NCBI GenBank assembly: GCA_023248495.1
Contig: JAHFEK010000021.1
Location: 1-46,299 of the forward strand
From: Nitrospinales bacterium
GTDB taxonomy: Bacteria; Nitrospinota_A; UBA7883; JACRGQ01
Length of the DNA stretch: 46,299 nt
Direction: 5' to 3'
The stretch's first letter is position 1, and the number at the start of each line of letters is the position of its first letter. The notes under the pieces are model-generated. The model searched no databases, was not told the DNA's origin, and was given only the letters and a program-made list of their open reading frames with translations. The position numbers and the translations under genes are program-made. This document shows positions 15,812 through 24,721 of the stretch, piece after piece.

Positions 15812-17761
15812 ATGGCCGATTTCAAGCATATCCAGAAGCCGGAGATTGTCGAGATTGAAACCGATTTCCTCGCCATCGGCGGCGGCATGGCCGCCTGCGG
15901 CGCCGTGTACGAGGCGTGCCGCTGGGCAAAAGGGAAAAAATTAAAAATCACCATGGTGGACAAAGCAGCGGCCGACCGCAGCGGCGCCGTGGCGATGGGG
16001 CTTTCGGCCATCAATACCTACCTCGGCGAAAAAAAGCCGGAGGACTACGTGAAGATGGTCCGCGGCGACCTGATGGGGATCATCCGTGAAGACCTCGTGT
16101 ACGACCTCGGCAGGCATGTGGACGACAGCGTCCATCTATTCGAGGATTGGGGGCTTCCCGTTTGGAAAACCGACGACGAGGGGAAGACGCACGACGGCGC
16201 CTACAAAGGTACAAAACTGCGCGATGGCGGCAAGCCGGTGCGGTCCGGCCCGTGGCAGATAATGATCAACGGGGAATCGTACAAGGTCATCGTCGCCGAG
16301 GCCGCGAAAAAGGCGCTGGAGGAGAACCGGCTGGAAACCGGCGTGGAGCAAAACCTGTTTGAGCGGGTCTTCATTGTAAAGCTCTTGATGGACGATAAAG
16401 TTGAAAACCGGGTGGCCGGCGCGGTTGGTTTCAGCGTGCGCGAAAACAAGATATACATATTCCGCGCGAACGCCGTTTTGACGGTCGCGGGCGGGTGCGT
16501 CAACGTGTTTAAAACCCGATCCACCGGCGAAGGGCAGGGGCGTGCGTGGTTTCCCGTGTGGAACGCCGGTTCCACCTACGCGATGATGGCGCAGGTCGGC
16601 GCGGAGCTGACCATGATGGAAAACCGTTTTGTGCCGGCGCGGTTCAAGGACGGGTACGGCCCGGTCGGCGCGTGGTTCCTGCTCTTCAAGGCGAAGGCGA
16701 CCAACGCGCTGGGCGAGGACTACTGCGTCACCCACTTCGAGACGGCGAAAAAACTGTACGGCAAGTGGGCGGAGCGTCTGGGCACCTGCATCAGGAACCA
16801 CATGATGATTGAGGACATGAAACTCGGCAAGGGGCCGATCTATATGAATACCCATACGGCGCTCCAAAAGCTGGCGGAGACCATGACGCCCAAAGAGATA
16901 AAGCACCTGGAAGCGGAGGCCTGGGAGGATTTCCTCGATATGACCATCGCTCAGGCCGGCATATGGGCCGCCAACAACATCGAGCCGGAAAAGGCGCCTT
17001 CGGAAATCATGCCGTCGGAACCGTACCTGCTTGGTTCGCACGCTGGTTGCGCGGGTCTTTGGGTAAGTGGGCCGGAGGATTTTGGGCCCAAGGAGTGGAG
17101 CTGGGGCTACAACCGTATGACCACGGTCAACGGTCTTTTCACCGCAGGCGACGGCGTGGGCGCTTCGGGGCACAAGTTTTCCTCCGGCTCGCACGCCGAG
17201 GGAAGGATCGCCGGAAAATCGATGGTCCAGTGGATTATGGATCACGCCGGGTACAAGCCGTCGGTTGCCGCCAGCGCGGACGACCTTGCGTACGAGGTCT
17301 ACCGGCCCCTCGAAAACTTCGCGCAGCATAAAAACTACAGCACCGCGGAGGACATCAACCCGAACTACATCAAGCCGAACATGTTCCAGATGCGCCTGCA
17401 AAAAATCATGGACGAGTACGTGGGCGGCACGTCTACCTGGTATATGACCAGCAAGACGATGCTGGAAGCGGGACTGAAACATCTTGAGAAGCTGAAAGAG
17501 GACAGCGCGAAGCTGGGCGCGGCCAATCTTCACGAGCTTCTGCGCGCGTGGGAAAACTACCACCGGCTTTGGGCGGCGGAGGCGCACGCCCGCCACATCA
17601 ATTTCAGGGAAGAGACGCGCTACCCCGGCTATTACTACCGCGGTGACCACCTCGCGCTGGACGACGTGAACTGGCGCTGTTTCGTGAACTCGAAGTACGA
17701 CCCGAAGACCGGCAAGTGGGATATTTTCAAGCGCGAGTACAAACAGATAATTCCCGACTAA
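15812..17761 (+). CDS. aprA: Adenylylsulfate (APS) reductase, alpha subunit
   Basis: The 649-residue flavoprotein of the fumarate reductase/succinate dehydrogenase type is the catalytic subunit that reduces APS to sulfite and AMP, or runs in reverse. The N-terminal FAD-binding fold starts at FLAIGGGMAACGAVYEA. AprA signatures include DRSGAVAMGLSAINTYLG, RSGPWQIMINGE, LTVAGGCVNVF, and the C-terminal GSHAGCAGLWVSGPE and TAGDGVGASGHKFSSGS. The length matches known AprA. It is coupled to aprB and followed by a 164-bp spacer with palindromes before qmoA. Its partner for electron exchange with the quinone pool is the Qmo complex encoded next. Confidence 0.98.
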   Translation: MADFKHIQKPEIVEIETDFLAIGGGMAACGAVYEACRWAKGKKLKITMVDKAAADRSGAVAMGLSAINTYLGEKKPEDYVKMVRGDLMGIIREDLVYDLGRHVDDSVHLFEDWGLPVWKTDDEGKTHDGAYKGTKLRDGGKPVRSGPWQIMINGESYKVIVAEAAKKALEENRLETGVEQNLFERVFIVKLLMDDKVENRVAGAVGFSVRENKIYIFRANAVLTVAGGCVNVFKTRSTGEGQGRAWFPVWNAGSTYAMMAQVGAELTMMENRFVPARFKDGYGPVGAWFLLFKAKATNALGEDYCVTHFETAKKLYGKWAERLGTCIRNHMMIEDMKLGKGPIYMNTHTALQKLAETMTPKEIKHLEAEAWEDFLDMTIAQAGIWAANNIEPEKAPSEIMPSEPYLLGSHAGCAGLWVSGPEDFGPKEWSWGYNRMTTVNGLFTAGDGVGASGHKFSSGSHAEGRIAGKSMVQWIMDHAGYKPSVAASADDLAYEVYRPLENFAQHKNYSTAEDINPNYIKPNMFQMRLQKIMDEYVGGTSTWYMTSKTMLEAGLKHLEKLKEDSAKLGAANLHELLRAWENYHRLWAAEAHARHINFREETRYPGYYYRGDHLALDDVNWRCFVNSKYDPKTGKWDIFKREYKQIIPD

Positions 17762-17809
17762 TACGGATTAAACGTCAAGCTGTGGAGTGGTTTTCCGGGA
17801 ATAAATATC

Positions 17810-17835
17810 CTCCTCCCCTCGTTTGAGGGGAGGAG
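17810..17835. repeat. Palindromic hairpin 1 between aprA and qmoA
   Basis: An 11-pair perfect stem around CCTCCCCTC with a four-base GTTT loop. It is one of two G/C-skewed hairpins in the spacer and resembles the REP-like interspersed palindromes whose spurious translation LLCKEG is common in genome data. It could protect mRNA ends or end transcription of aprBA in part. Confidence 0.75.
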
Positions 17836-17863
17836 TAAGGCGGGGTTAAAAAACCTCCCCTGT

Positions 17864-17888
17864 ATCCCCTCCTTGCAAAGGAGGGGAT
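17864..17888. repeat. Palindromic hairpin 2 between aprA and qmoA
   Basis: An 11-pair perfect stem, ATCCCCTCCTT paired with AAGGAGGGGAT, around a three-base loop. Together with hairpin 1 and the linking GGTT/AACC element it forms a two-hairpin unit of about 80 bases, the layout of paired REP elements. The second arm contains an AGGAGG sequence about 47 bases before the qmoA start. Confidence 0.75.
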
Positions 17889-17925
17889 GACTTTTTGATA
17901 TCCGAATAAAGGAAAACGGAGCTAT

Positions 17926-19179
17926 ATGGCGACGCCAGCCCCCAAGTATCCGGTAGTGGTGATCGGCGGCGGCATTGCCGGCATCACCGCCGCCGTCGAA
18001 GCGGCCGAATGTGGCGCGAAAGCCGTCCTGCTGGAAAAGCGGGCGCACCTCGGCGGCCGGGTCGCGCGGATGCACAAATATTTTCCAAAGCTCTGCGCCC
18101 CGTATTGCGGCCTCGAGCTGAATTTCCGCCGCATCAGGGAAAACCCGGACATCACCGTTTACGCGCGGGCGGAAGTGGCGGGGATAAGCGGACAATACGG
18201 CGATTTCACCGTGAAGGTAAAGCTGCAACCGGAAATGGTCAACGCCAAATGCACCGCGTGCGGAAAATGCGCCGAGGCGTGTCCCGTCGAGCGGCAGGAT
18301 CATTACAACTACGGCATGGGCACGACAAGGGCGATCTACATGCCCCACCCAATGGCATTCCCGCAGTGGTACAACATAAGCCGGAAAGCGTGCCGGGGGA
18401 AGGAATGCAACAAATGCGTTGAGGTTTGCGCATACGGGGCGATAGACCTGGACGCGCGGGAAACCGTGTTTGAAATGAAAGCGCATTCAATCGTGCTGGC
18501 CACCGGCTGGGATCCGTACAACGGCGCGAAACTGCAAGGGCTCTCCTTTGGCGTGTCGCCAAACGTGATAAGCAACGTCATGATGGAGCGGCTCGCCTCG
18601 CCGGAAGGCCCCACGAAAGGGAAACTTCTCCGCCCATCGGACGGGAAGGAAATCCGCGAGGTGGTTTTCGCGCAGTGCGCGGGCTCGCGCGATGAAAATC
18701 ACCTGCCATATTGTTCCTCGGTCTGCTGCCTCGCCTCGCTGAAACACGCCGCCTACGTGCGGGAAGCCGCCCCGGACGCCAACATTTCCATCTACTACAT
18801 AGACATTCGGACTCCCGGCAAATACGAGCGTTTTTACCATAAAATCGCCGCCGACCCGAAGGTGACGCTGATAAAGGGAAAGATCGCCAAAGCGGAGCAC
18901 GACCCGGAAACGGGAGGGGTGATCGTCACGGCGGAGGATGTGTTGGCGGGAAAGAAGGTCACACGCAGGGCCGATCTGCTTGTTATCGCCACCGGCATGC
19001 AACCGGCCGCGCATAACGGCATTGCCGGTTTAAAAACGGATGAACAGGGGTTTTTCGCGGACGGCCTTGCGCGCGGAATTTATGCGGCCGGCGCCGCGCG
19101 GCTGCCGCAGGATGTCAGCGCGACGATAATGGATGCCACCGCTGCCGCCCTTAAAGCCGTGTACGGGGGACGGCCATGA
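17926..19179 (+). CDS. qmoA: Quinone-interacting membrane-bound oxidoreductase, subunit A
   Basis: This 417-residue HdrA-like flavoprotein is a cytoplasmic subunit of Qmo, which links the menaquinone pool to APS reductase. An N-terminal FAD fold (VVIGGGIAGITAAVEAAECG) is followed by LGGRVARMHKYFPKLCAPYCG, a QmoA/HdrA signature. Cys groups at CTACGKCAEACP and CNKCVEVC may hold iron-sulfur clusters. The elements QCAGSRDENHLPYCSSVCC and GKYERFYHKI are shared with HdrA and QmoB. Its end overlaps the qmoB start by four bases (ATGA), predicting translational coupling. Confidence 0.95.
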   Translation: MATPAPKYPVVVIGGGIAGITAAVEAAECGAKAVLLEKRAHLGGRVARMHKYFPKLCAPYCGLELNFRRIRENPDITVYARAEVAGISGQYGDFTVKVKLQPEMVNAKCTACGKCAEACPVERQDHYNYGMGTTRAIYMPHPMAFPQWYNISRKACRGKECNKCVEVCAYGAIDLDARETVFEMKAHSIVLATGWDPYNGAKLQGLSFGVSPNVISNVMMERLASPEGPTKGKLLRPSDGKEIREVVFAQCAGSRDENHLPYCSSVCCLASLKHAAYVREAAPDANISIYYIDIRTPGKYERFYHKIAADPKVTLIKGKIAKAEHDPETGGVIVTAEDVLAGKKVTRRADLLVIATGMQPAAHNGIAGLKTDEQGFFADGLARGIYAAGAARLPQDVSATIMDATAAALKAVYGGRP

Positions 19180-21317
19180 CGCAGGCCGATGCGATGAAAG
19201 TTTATATTTGCACCGGCTGCGATATAGGCGCGTCGGTGGATGTTGACAAGCTTGCCAAACTGCCGGCGCAATTCGGCGTTGCGGAAGCCGGGCGGCACCC
19301 GTTTTTGTGCGGCGAAGCCGGGGTGCAAATGCTGCGCAAGGACGTGTCGCAAGGGGCCAACCGCGTTCTCATCGCCGCCTGTTCCGGCAGAGTGTATGCG
19401 GATAGATTCGATTTTGGAAAAGACGTTCTTGTGGAGCGGACCGCGCTGCGCGAGGCGGCATGGGTCTCCGCGCCGAACGACGCCGATACCCAACTGCTGG
19501 TGGAAGATTATCTTAAAATGGGAATCGTAAAACTGCAAAAGACCGGAAAGCCCGAACCGTATATCCGGGAGTTGGATGAAAAAATATTGGTGGTCGGCGG
19601 CGGAATAGCCGGCATGACGGCCGCCCTGGCCGCCGCGGATGCCGGCCGGGGCGTCCTGCTGGTGGAAAAAGAGGCCGCTCTTGGCGGATTCCTGAGAAAA
19701 CTAAAAAAAAGGTTTCCCGTTGACGGCGTGTGGGAACCGGTGGAAACAGGCATCGCGGCCAAGGCCGATGAAGTCAACAATCATCCTTCGATAAAAGTTT
19801 TCCTCTCATCCGAAATTGCCTCCGTGTCGGGCCAGCCGGGCGAGTTCGACGTAACGGTCAAAACGCCGCAAGGGGAGGTCGCCGTCAGGGCCGGGGCGAT
19901 AGTCCAGGCGACGGGGTTCAAGCCATACGAAATTGCAAAACTGGCGCACCTCGGCGGCGGGACGGTTGACAACGTAATTACCAGCGCGCGGTTTGAGGAA
20001 ATCGCCGCCGCCGGAAAAATACTCCGCCCTTCGGATTCGCAAGAGCCATCGAGCGTCGCCTTCATCCAATGCGCGGGGTCGCGGGATGAAAAGCACCTTC
20101 CGTATTGTTCGTCGTTTTGTTGCATGACCTCGCTGAAGCAGGCCCGCTATATCCGGGAGCAAAACCCGAACGCGAAGGTGTACATTTTTTACCGCGATAT
20201 GCGCACCCCCGGCAAATACGAACTCTTCTATAAAAAAATGCAGGATGACGACGGCGTGTTCATGACCAAAGGGGATGTGGAATCAGTGACCGGCGCCGGG
20301 AATGGCGGCGTCGAGATCGTGGTGAAAAACACCCTGTTGGGCGAAACCATCCGCGTGAAGGCGGATATGGCGGTGCTGGCGGCCGGCATGGAAAGCGCCG
20401 CGAAAAACGGCGGCGCGCTCCATCTTACCTACCGCCAGGGGCCGGAATTACCGGAACTGAATTACGGATTTCCCGATTCGCATTTCGTCTGTTTTCCGTA
20501 CGAGACGCGGCGCACCGGCATATATGCGGCGGGCGCGGTGCGGCATCCCATGGACGCCGCGCAATCGGAGATCGACGCCACGGGAGCGGCGCTGAAGGCG
20601 ATACAGTGCATCACCCTCGCGGCGGCCGGCAGGTCGGGCCATCCGCGCTCCGGCGACACCAGCTATCCGGAAATTGCGTTTGAGCGCTGCACCCAGTGCA
20701 AGCGCTGCACCGAGGAATGCCCGTATGGCATGTACGACGAAGACGCCAAGGCGACGCCCCAGCCGAACCCGCTGCGGTGCCGCCGCTGCGGCACCTGCAT
20801 GGGAGCCTGTCCGCAGAGGATCATCTCCTTCAAGAATTACAGCGTCGATATGTTCAGCGCGATGATTAAGGCCATCGGCGTTCCCGGCGAAGAGGAGAAC
20901 AGGCCGCGCGTCCTTATCCTCGCTTGCGAGAACGATTCGATGCCCGCCTTCGACATGGCGGCGAAACTTCGGCTGAAGCTGAGCCCGCACATTCGCGTTA
21001 TCGGCCTCCGCTGTCTCGGATCGCTGAACATGGTCTGGCTGGGCGACGCATTTGCCAAAGGGCTGGACGGGGTGCTTCTCTTCGGCTGCAAGTTCGGCGA
21101 TGAATACCAGTGTCACAACATGAAGGGAAGCGAGCTTGCGTCCGAGCGGCTTTCCAAGCTGGAGGAAACGTTGGGGCGCATGTCGCTGGAGCCGGAGCGG
21201 GTTCGCTTCGTTCCGCTCGCCATCGACGACGCGCACGCGCTGCCGGGAATCATCGGCGATTTCATGAAGGTCATCGAGCGGGTGGGGCCGAACCCGTTCA
21301 AGGAATTTGCGGATTAA
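19176..21317 (+). CDS. qmoB: Quinone-interacting membrane-bound oxidoreductase, subunit B
   Basis: This 713-residue flavoprotein resembles QmoA/HdrA: a short N-terminal Cys region (YICTGCDIG), FAD fold VVGGGIAGMTAALAAADAG near residue 145, and the repeat of QCAGSRDEKHLPYCSSFCC. A ferredoxin-like part near 505-555 has two four-Cys groups, CTQCKRCTEECP and CRRCGTCMGACP. It ends in an MvhD-like domain (about 570-700), beginning VLILACEND and containing GCKFGDEYQCH, the delta-subunit domain known from methanogen hydrogenases. This is the usual QmoB layout and length. It takes part in electron transfer between QmoC and AprAB, and overlaps qmoA. Confidence 0.96.
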   Translation: MTQADAMKVYICTGCDIGASVDVDKLAKLPAQFGVAEAGRHPFLCGEAGVQMLRKDVSQGANRVLIAACSGRVYADRFDFGKDVLVERTALREAAWVSAPNDADTQLLVEDYLKMGIVKLQKTGKPEPYIRELDEKILVVGGGIAGMTAALAAADAGRGVLLVEKEAALGGFLRKLKKRFPVDGVWEPVETGIAAKADEVNNHPSIKVFLSSEIASVSGQPGEFDVTVKTPQGEVAVRAGAIVQATGFKPYEIAKLAHLGGGTVDNVITSARFEEIAAAGKILRPSDSQEPSSVAFIQCAGSRDEKHLPYCSSFCCMTSLKQARYIREQNPNAKVYIFYRDMRTPGKYELFYKKMQDDDGVFMTKGDVESVTGAGNGGVEIVVKNTLLGETIRVKADMAVLAAGMESAAKNGGALHLTYRQGPELPELNYGFPDSHFVCFPYETRRTGIYAAGAVRHPMDAAQSEIDATGAALKAIQCITLAAAGRSGHPRSGDTSYPEIAFERCTQCKRCTEECPYGMYDEDAKATPQPNPLRCRRCGTCMGACPQRIISFKNYSVDMFSAMIKAIGVPGEEENRPRVLILACENDSMPAFDMAAKLRLKLSPHIRVIGLRCLGSLNMVWLGDAFAKGLDGVLLFGCKFGDEYQCHNMKGSELASERLSKLEETLGRMSLEPERVRFVPLAIDDAHALPGIIGDFMKVIERVGPNPFKEFAD

Positions 21318-21325
21318 GGCGGGGT

Positions 21326-22435
21326 ATGGACAAAGCTGAATATCTGGAACCGGATTTGGCGTTCATCGCCCGGCTGAAACGCGCGGGTGGCGAGAGCGTG
21401 AAAAAATGCTTCCAGTGCGCCACCTGCGTGGCGGTGTGCGATGTGACGCAATCCGATAAACCGTTTCCCCGCAAGGAAATGATATGGGCTCAATGGGGCC
21501 TGAAGGACAAACTTTTTTATAACGCGGATGTTTGGCTGTGCCACCAATGCGGCGACTGTACCATGCACTGCCCGCGTGGCGCGAATCCGTCCGAGGTGCT
21601 TGCCGCGGTGCGGAGCCTTTCCTTGGCCGAGCACGCCGTGCCGGGATTTTTGGGGAACATGCATTCATCCCCCGCCGCGCTCGTGCCGTTGTTCGCCTTC
21701 CCCATCGCCGTTTTGCTCCTTGCCGCGATGTATGCAAACGGCCTGGCGATACCGGCGGGAGAGATAATCTATTCACGTTTTTTTCCGCTGGCGGTCATCG
21801 ATTCCATTTTCATCTCCGCCGCGCTGTTCGCGTTAATAACTTCGGCCCTGAGCGTGAAAAAATTTTGGGGCGGGATGAAGCGGAACGCTCCGCAAAAAGC
21901 GGCGCCGGACGCGGCGGCGGTTTTTGGGGCCTTGAAGGACATCCTGTTCCACAAGAAATTTGCCCAATGCCGCGCCAACAAGCCGCGCTACACCGGGCAT
22001 CTGCTGGTCTTCTTCGGATTTCTGGCGCTGTTCGCCACGACAAATTTGGTGATGCTGTACCATTATCTGCTCGGCAGGGAAACCCCGCTCGCGCTTGGGG
22101 ATCCGGTGAAACTCCTCGGCAACGCCGGGGCGTTGGCGGCGTTCGCGGGGGTGAGCTATATCATCGCGCGGCGGCTTGCCGCGCCAAAGGAAACGGGCAA
22201 CGCCACCTATCAGGATTGGACATTCATCCTGATCCTGTACGCCGCCATAATCACGGGCATCCTGGCGGAATCGGCCCGGCTGGCCAACATTCCCGCCGCC
22301 GCGTATCCGGTTTATTTCACGCATCTTGTTTTTGTGTTTTTCCTGATCGCGTACCTGCCGTTTTCAAAGTTCGCACACATGCTCTACCGCACCGCCGCCA
22401 TGATTTACGCGGCGTCAAACAGCAAAACCAGTTGA
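21326..22435 (+). CDS. qmoC: Quinone-interacting membrane-bound oxidoreductase, subunit C
   Basis: The 369-residue fusion of an HdrC-like iron-sulfur part and an HdrE-like cytochrome b part anchors Qmo in the membrane and exchanges electrons with quinones. Two four-Cys groups, CFQCATCVAVC and CHQCGDCTMHC, hold the clusters. Five or six membrane segments follow from about residue 115, with His residues (for example in YTGHLLVF and YFTHLVFVF) suited to heme ligation. The ATG at 21326, eight bases after the qmoB stop with GGCGGGG upstream, is the likely start; the frame is open further up inside qmoB but that part is not QmoC-like. Confidence 0.95.
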   Translation: MDKAEYLEPDLAFIARLKRAGGESVKKCFQCATCVAVCDVTQSDKPFPRKEMIWAQWGLKDKLFYNADVWLCHQCGDCTMHCPRGANPSEVLAAVRSLSLAEHAVPGFLGNMHSSPAALVPLFAFPIAVLLLAAMYANGLAIPAGEIIYSRFFPLAVIDSIFISAALFALITSALSVKKFWGGMKRNAPQKAAPDAAAVFGALKDILFHKKFAQCRANKPRYTGHLLVFFGFLALFATTNLVMLYHYLLGRETPLALGDPVKLLGNAGALAAFAGVSYIIARRLAAPKETGNATYQDWTFILILYAAIITGILAESARLANIPAAAYPVYFTHLVFVFFLIAYLPFSKFAHMLYRTAAMIYAASNSKTS

Positions 22436-22447
22436 GGAGGTAAAACC

Positions 22448-23662
22448 ATGTCCGCTCTCATTGCCCCGCACGGCGCGAAGAATTTAAAGCCCCTGCTTCT
22501 CAGCGGGGCGAAACTGGCGGCCGCGATAAAAAAGGCGGAGAAGATGCCGCAGTTGCGCATGACCTCGCGCGAGACATGCGATCTGATAATGATGGGAATA
22601 GGCGCGTTTACCCCGCTTCACGGTTTTATGGGGAAGCGTGATTGGAAAGGGGTCTGCGCCAATTATAAAATGGCGGACGGCATTTTTTGGCCGATACCGA
22701 TCACGCTTTCGGTGTCGCGCGAGAAGGCGAAGGGTCTCCGGAAAAATACGGAAGCGGCGCTGGTGGACGATGAAACCGGCGAGTTGATGGGCAGCATCCT
22801 CATCAAGGATATGTACGAGCCCGATTTGGAATATGAATGCAAGATGGTTTTCCGCACCATCGATAAGGCGCATCCGGGCGTTGCCAACGTCATGGCGCAA
22901 AAACCGGTGAATGTGGGCGGGCCGGTGAAAGTCTTCAGCGAAGGCGGTTTTCCCGAAAACTTCAAGGGGCTGTATATGCGGCCGGAGGAGACCAGGCGGA
23001 TTTTCATGGAGAAGGGGTGGGAGACGGTGGCCGCCCTGCAACTGAGAAACCCGATGCACCGCTCGCACGAATACTTGGCCAAAATCGCCATCGAGATATG
23101 CGATGGCGTTTTCATCCATCAACTCGTTGGCAAGCTGAAAGAGGGGGACATTCCCGCCCATATCCGCGTGAAGGCGATCAACGTGCTGACGGAAAAATAT
23201 TTTGTGCCCAATACCTACTTGATGGGTGGGTACCCGCTGGATATGCGGTATGCGGGGCCGCGCGAGGCGCTGTTGCACGCGCTGTTCCGCCAGAATTTCG
23301 GCTGCACCCACCTGATAATCGGGCGCGACCACGCGGGGGTGGGCGAATACTACGGCCCGTTCGACGCGCATAAAATCTTCGACGAGATCCCCAAAAACGC
23401 GCTGCTCATTCAGCCGTTGAAAATAGATTGGACTTTTTTTTGCCGGAAATGCGACGGCATGGCCTCGATGCGCACCTGCCCGCACGGCAAGGACGACCGG
23501 ATTTTATTGAGCGGCACCAAGCTGCGCAAAATGCTGTCGGACGGCGAACCGGTCTCGGCGGAATTCAGCCGGCCGGAAGTTCTGGTGATTTTGAAAGAGT
23601 ATTACGATTCCCTCGAGAACAAGGTTGAGGTAAAGCTTCACAAATATTCCGAGGGGGAGTAG
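22448..23662 (+). CDS. sat: Sulfate adenylyltransferase (ATP sulfurylase)
   Basis: The 404-residue homo-oligomeric ATP sulfurylase makes APS from ATP and sulfate, or ATP from APS in reverse. The active-site motif [12 protein letters not shown] with its two His, [17 protein letters not shown] and the [13 protein letters not shown] region are intact. A Cys-rich piece, [16 protein letters not shown], fits the zinc site of prokaryotic Sat. No APS kinase domain is attached, consistent with a dissimilatory enzyme. GAGGAGG stands a few bases before the ATG, 12 bp after qmoC. It is the last gene of the operon, whereas many sulfate reducers have sat ahead of apr. Confidence 0.97.
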   Translation: MSALIAPHGAKNLKPLLLSGAKLAAAIKKAEKMPQLRMTSRETCDLIMMGIGAFTPLHGFMGKRDWKGVCANYKMADGIFWPIPITLSVSREKAKGLRKNTEAALVDDETGELMGSILIKDMYEPDLEYECKMVFRTIDKAHPGVANVMAQKPVNVGGPVKVFSEGGFPENFKGLYMRPEETRRIFMEKGWETVAALQLRNPMHRSHEYLAKIAIEICDGVFIHQLVGKLKEGDIPAHIRVKAINVLTEKYFVPNTYLMGGYPLDMRYAGPREALLHALFRQNFGCTHLIIGRDHAGVGEYYGPFDAHKIFDEIPKNALLIQPLKIDWTFFCRKCDGMASMRTCPHGKDDRILLSGTKLRKMLSDGEPVSAEFSRPEVLVILKEYYDSLENKVEVKLHKYSEGE

Positions 23663-23800
23663 GCGGCGTGGCTATCCTCACTTATCTCCCCGGCAGAGTC
23701 TCCGGCAGGGACTCCGCCGGTTCCAGCACCATACCCATCGAAACTATAGACAGCAAGAAGCCCAGTGGCTATTATTGGTGTCGATTCAAGTGCCGCAAAT

Positions 23801-23891
23801 GGAGAGGTGGCCGAGTGGTCTATGGCGACGGTCTTGAAAACCGTTGTTGGCTTATACCCAACCGTGGGTTCGACTCCCACCCTCTCCGCCA
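23801..23891 (+). tRNA. tRNA-Ser (UGA), with encoded CCA
   Basis: A 91-base class II tRNA. The acceptor stem GGAGAGG pairs with CCTCTCC, followed by discriminator G and an encoded CCA. The anticodon arm ACGGT-CTTGAAA-ACCGT gives anticodon TGA, which reads UCA serine codons. A long variable arm (GTTGG/CCAAC) follows, as expected for Ser. The T arm is GTGGG-TTCGACT-CCCAC. Confidence 0.97.
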
Positions 23892-23933
23892 TAACAATAC
23901 ACCGCTCCCATCGGGAGAGGTTTATTGTTATGG
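23889..23933. repeat. 45-base palindrome starting at the CCA end of tRNA-Ser
   Basis: CCATAACAATA (23889-23899) pairs perfectly with TATTGTTATGG (23923-23933), and the interior CTCCC/GGGAG (23905-23909 with 23913-23917) extends the stem to a near-complete hairpin with a three-base tip. No T run follows, so it is not a classical intrinsic terminator, though it may end the tRNA transcript or guide 3' processing. Confidence 0.7.
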
Positions 23934-24013
23934 AATGGGATGGGGGAGCCGAAGCCCTCATCCGCGCCCTTTCCCTTTTTCCGGAAGGGAATTTTTCAGC
24001 CGCCAATGCCCCG

Positions 24014-24499
24014 CTAATTCACCTGTCCAAACAGCACGGTGTAATTTTTGCCGTAGACTTTGGCGCACTTCGGGCACGTTGTGTACCACAGGTACAGTTT
24101 TTTTAAATTCAATCCCTTGTTTTTTGCGAGCAGCTCAAAGTCGTTGCACCATTTGCCAGTGTCTTTGAATGGGCCTTCATAGACCTTGCAGAAGAATTTT
24201 CCGCTGAGCGTCACATTTTCGGTTTCGGGAATTTCTTTATCCACCGCCAGATAGATATCCATATTCCATTTGGATGTGCAATCCGACAGGCAGACCTGAT
24301 CGGCCATCTTTGCATCGGCCTTCTCGACTTTTTTCATCAGCTTTTTCATTAGCGCGCCAAATCCTATTGGCATGTAAAAAAACGTAAACACGCTGCTTTT
24401 AATAAACTTTTTGTTTTTCCACTCGAGCGTTTTTTCATCCCATGGCGCGGGGTCAAAGGGGGGGCAGCATTGAGTGCTTGGGGATTGCGGGGTGTTCAT
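24014..24499 (-). CDS. Conserved hypothetical protein, Cys-rich, 161 aa
   Basis: A soluble 161-residue protein whose ending YLWYTTCPKCAKVYGKNY has a C-x-x-C and whose start has CCPPFDPAPWDEK. It has central beta-like segments (ENVTLSGKFFCKVYEGPFKDTGKW). From memory this fits a widespread uncharacterised bacterial family, sometimes loosely named hydrolase, but I cannot assign a function. The start is well supported: AAGGAGGACACC directly before the ATG. It is transcribed away from the FN3/Kelch gene. Confidence 0.8.
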   Translation of the reverse strand: MNTPQSPSTQCCPPFDPAPWDEKTLEWKNKKFIKSSVFTFFYMPIGFGALMKKLMKKVEKADAKMADQVCLSDCTSKWNMDIYLAVDKEIPETENVTLSGKFFCKVYEGPFKDTGKWCNDFELLAKNKGLNLKKLYLWYTTCPKCAKVYGKNYTVLFGQVN

Positions 24500-24523
24500 T
24501 TGGTGTCCTCCTTCGCTGGTCTT

Positions 24524-24529
24524 ATTATA
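24524..24529 (-). promoter_or_regulatory. Candidate -10 box of the 161-aa hypothetical gene
   Basis: Read on the minus strand this is TATAAT, preceded by GA and lying about 25 bases before the start codon and just ahead of a perfect ribosome site. A -35 box is not clear. The leader would be short. Confidence 0.3.
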
Positions 24530-24721
24530 TCGCGGAATCGGAAGTTTGGCTCCGAATGTGTTAAACTTAATACTTGTTTTATCTACGGGAAGTTAGTGGG
24601 CCGTTGGTTGTAACTAGCGGCAAATAAACGCTTTGCGTGAGTTGCTGCGTGTAATCATCCGCGGTAAGTATGGAAATAAGACTCGCGATCTTTTATACTA
24701 TGGCTTGAAGGTGTTAGCTGC

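Noticed and set aside
16136-17650. A 504-codon open frame on the minus strand inside aprA
   Set aside because: It is a shadow of the strongly coding, GC-rich aprA frame: Arg/Val/His-rich with no motif and no ribosome site, while aprA is an unmistakable family member.
21110-21325. A 72-codon N-terminal extension of qmoC
   Set aside because: This part lies wholly within qmoB, is Arg/Gly-rich and unlike QmoC; the ATG at 21326 gives the normal protein.
22484-23485. A 333-codon open frame opposite sat
   Set aside because: Shadow of sat caused by codon bias; composition is Arg/His-rich and lacks any domain.
23638-24106. Open frames on both strands across the tRNA-Ser gene
   Set aside because: They translate the tRNA itself (the GVEPTVGYKP phrase is a known false product of Ser tRNA genes); the tRNA structure is complete.
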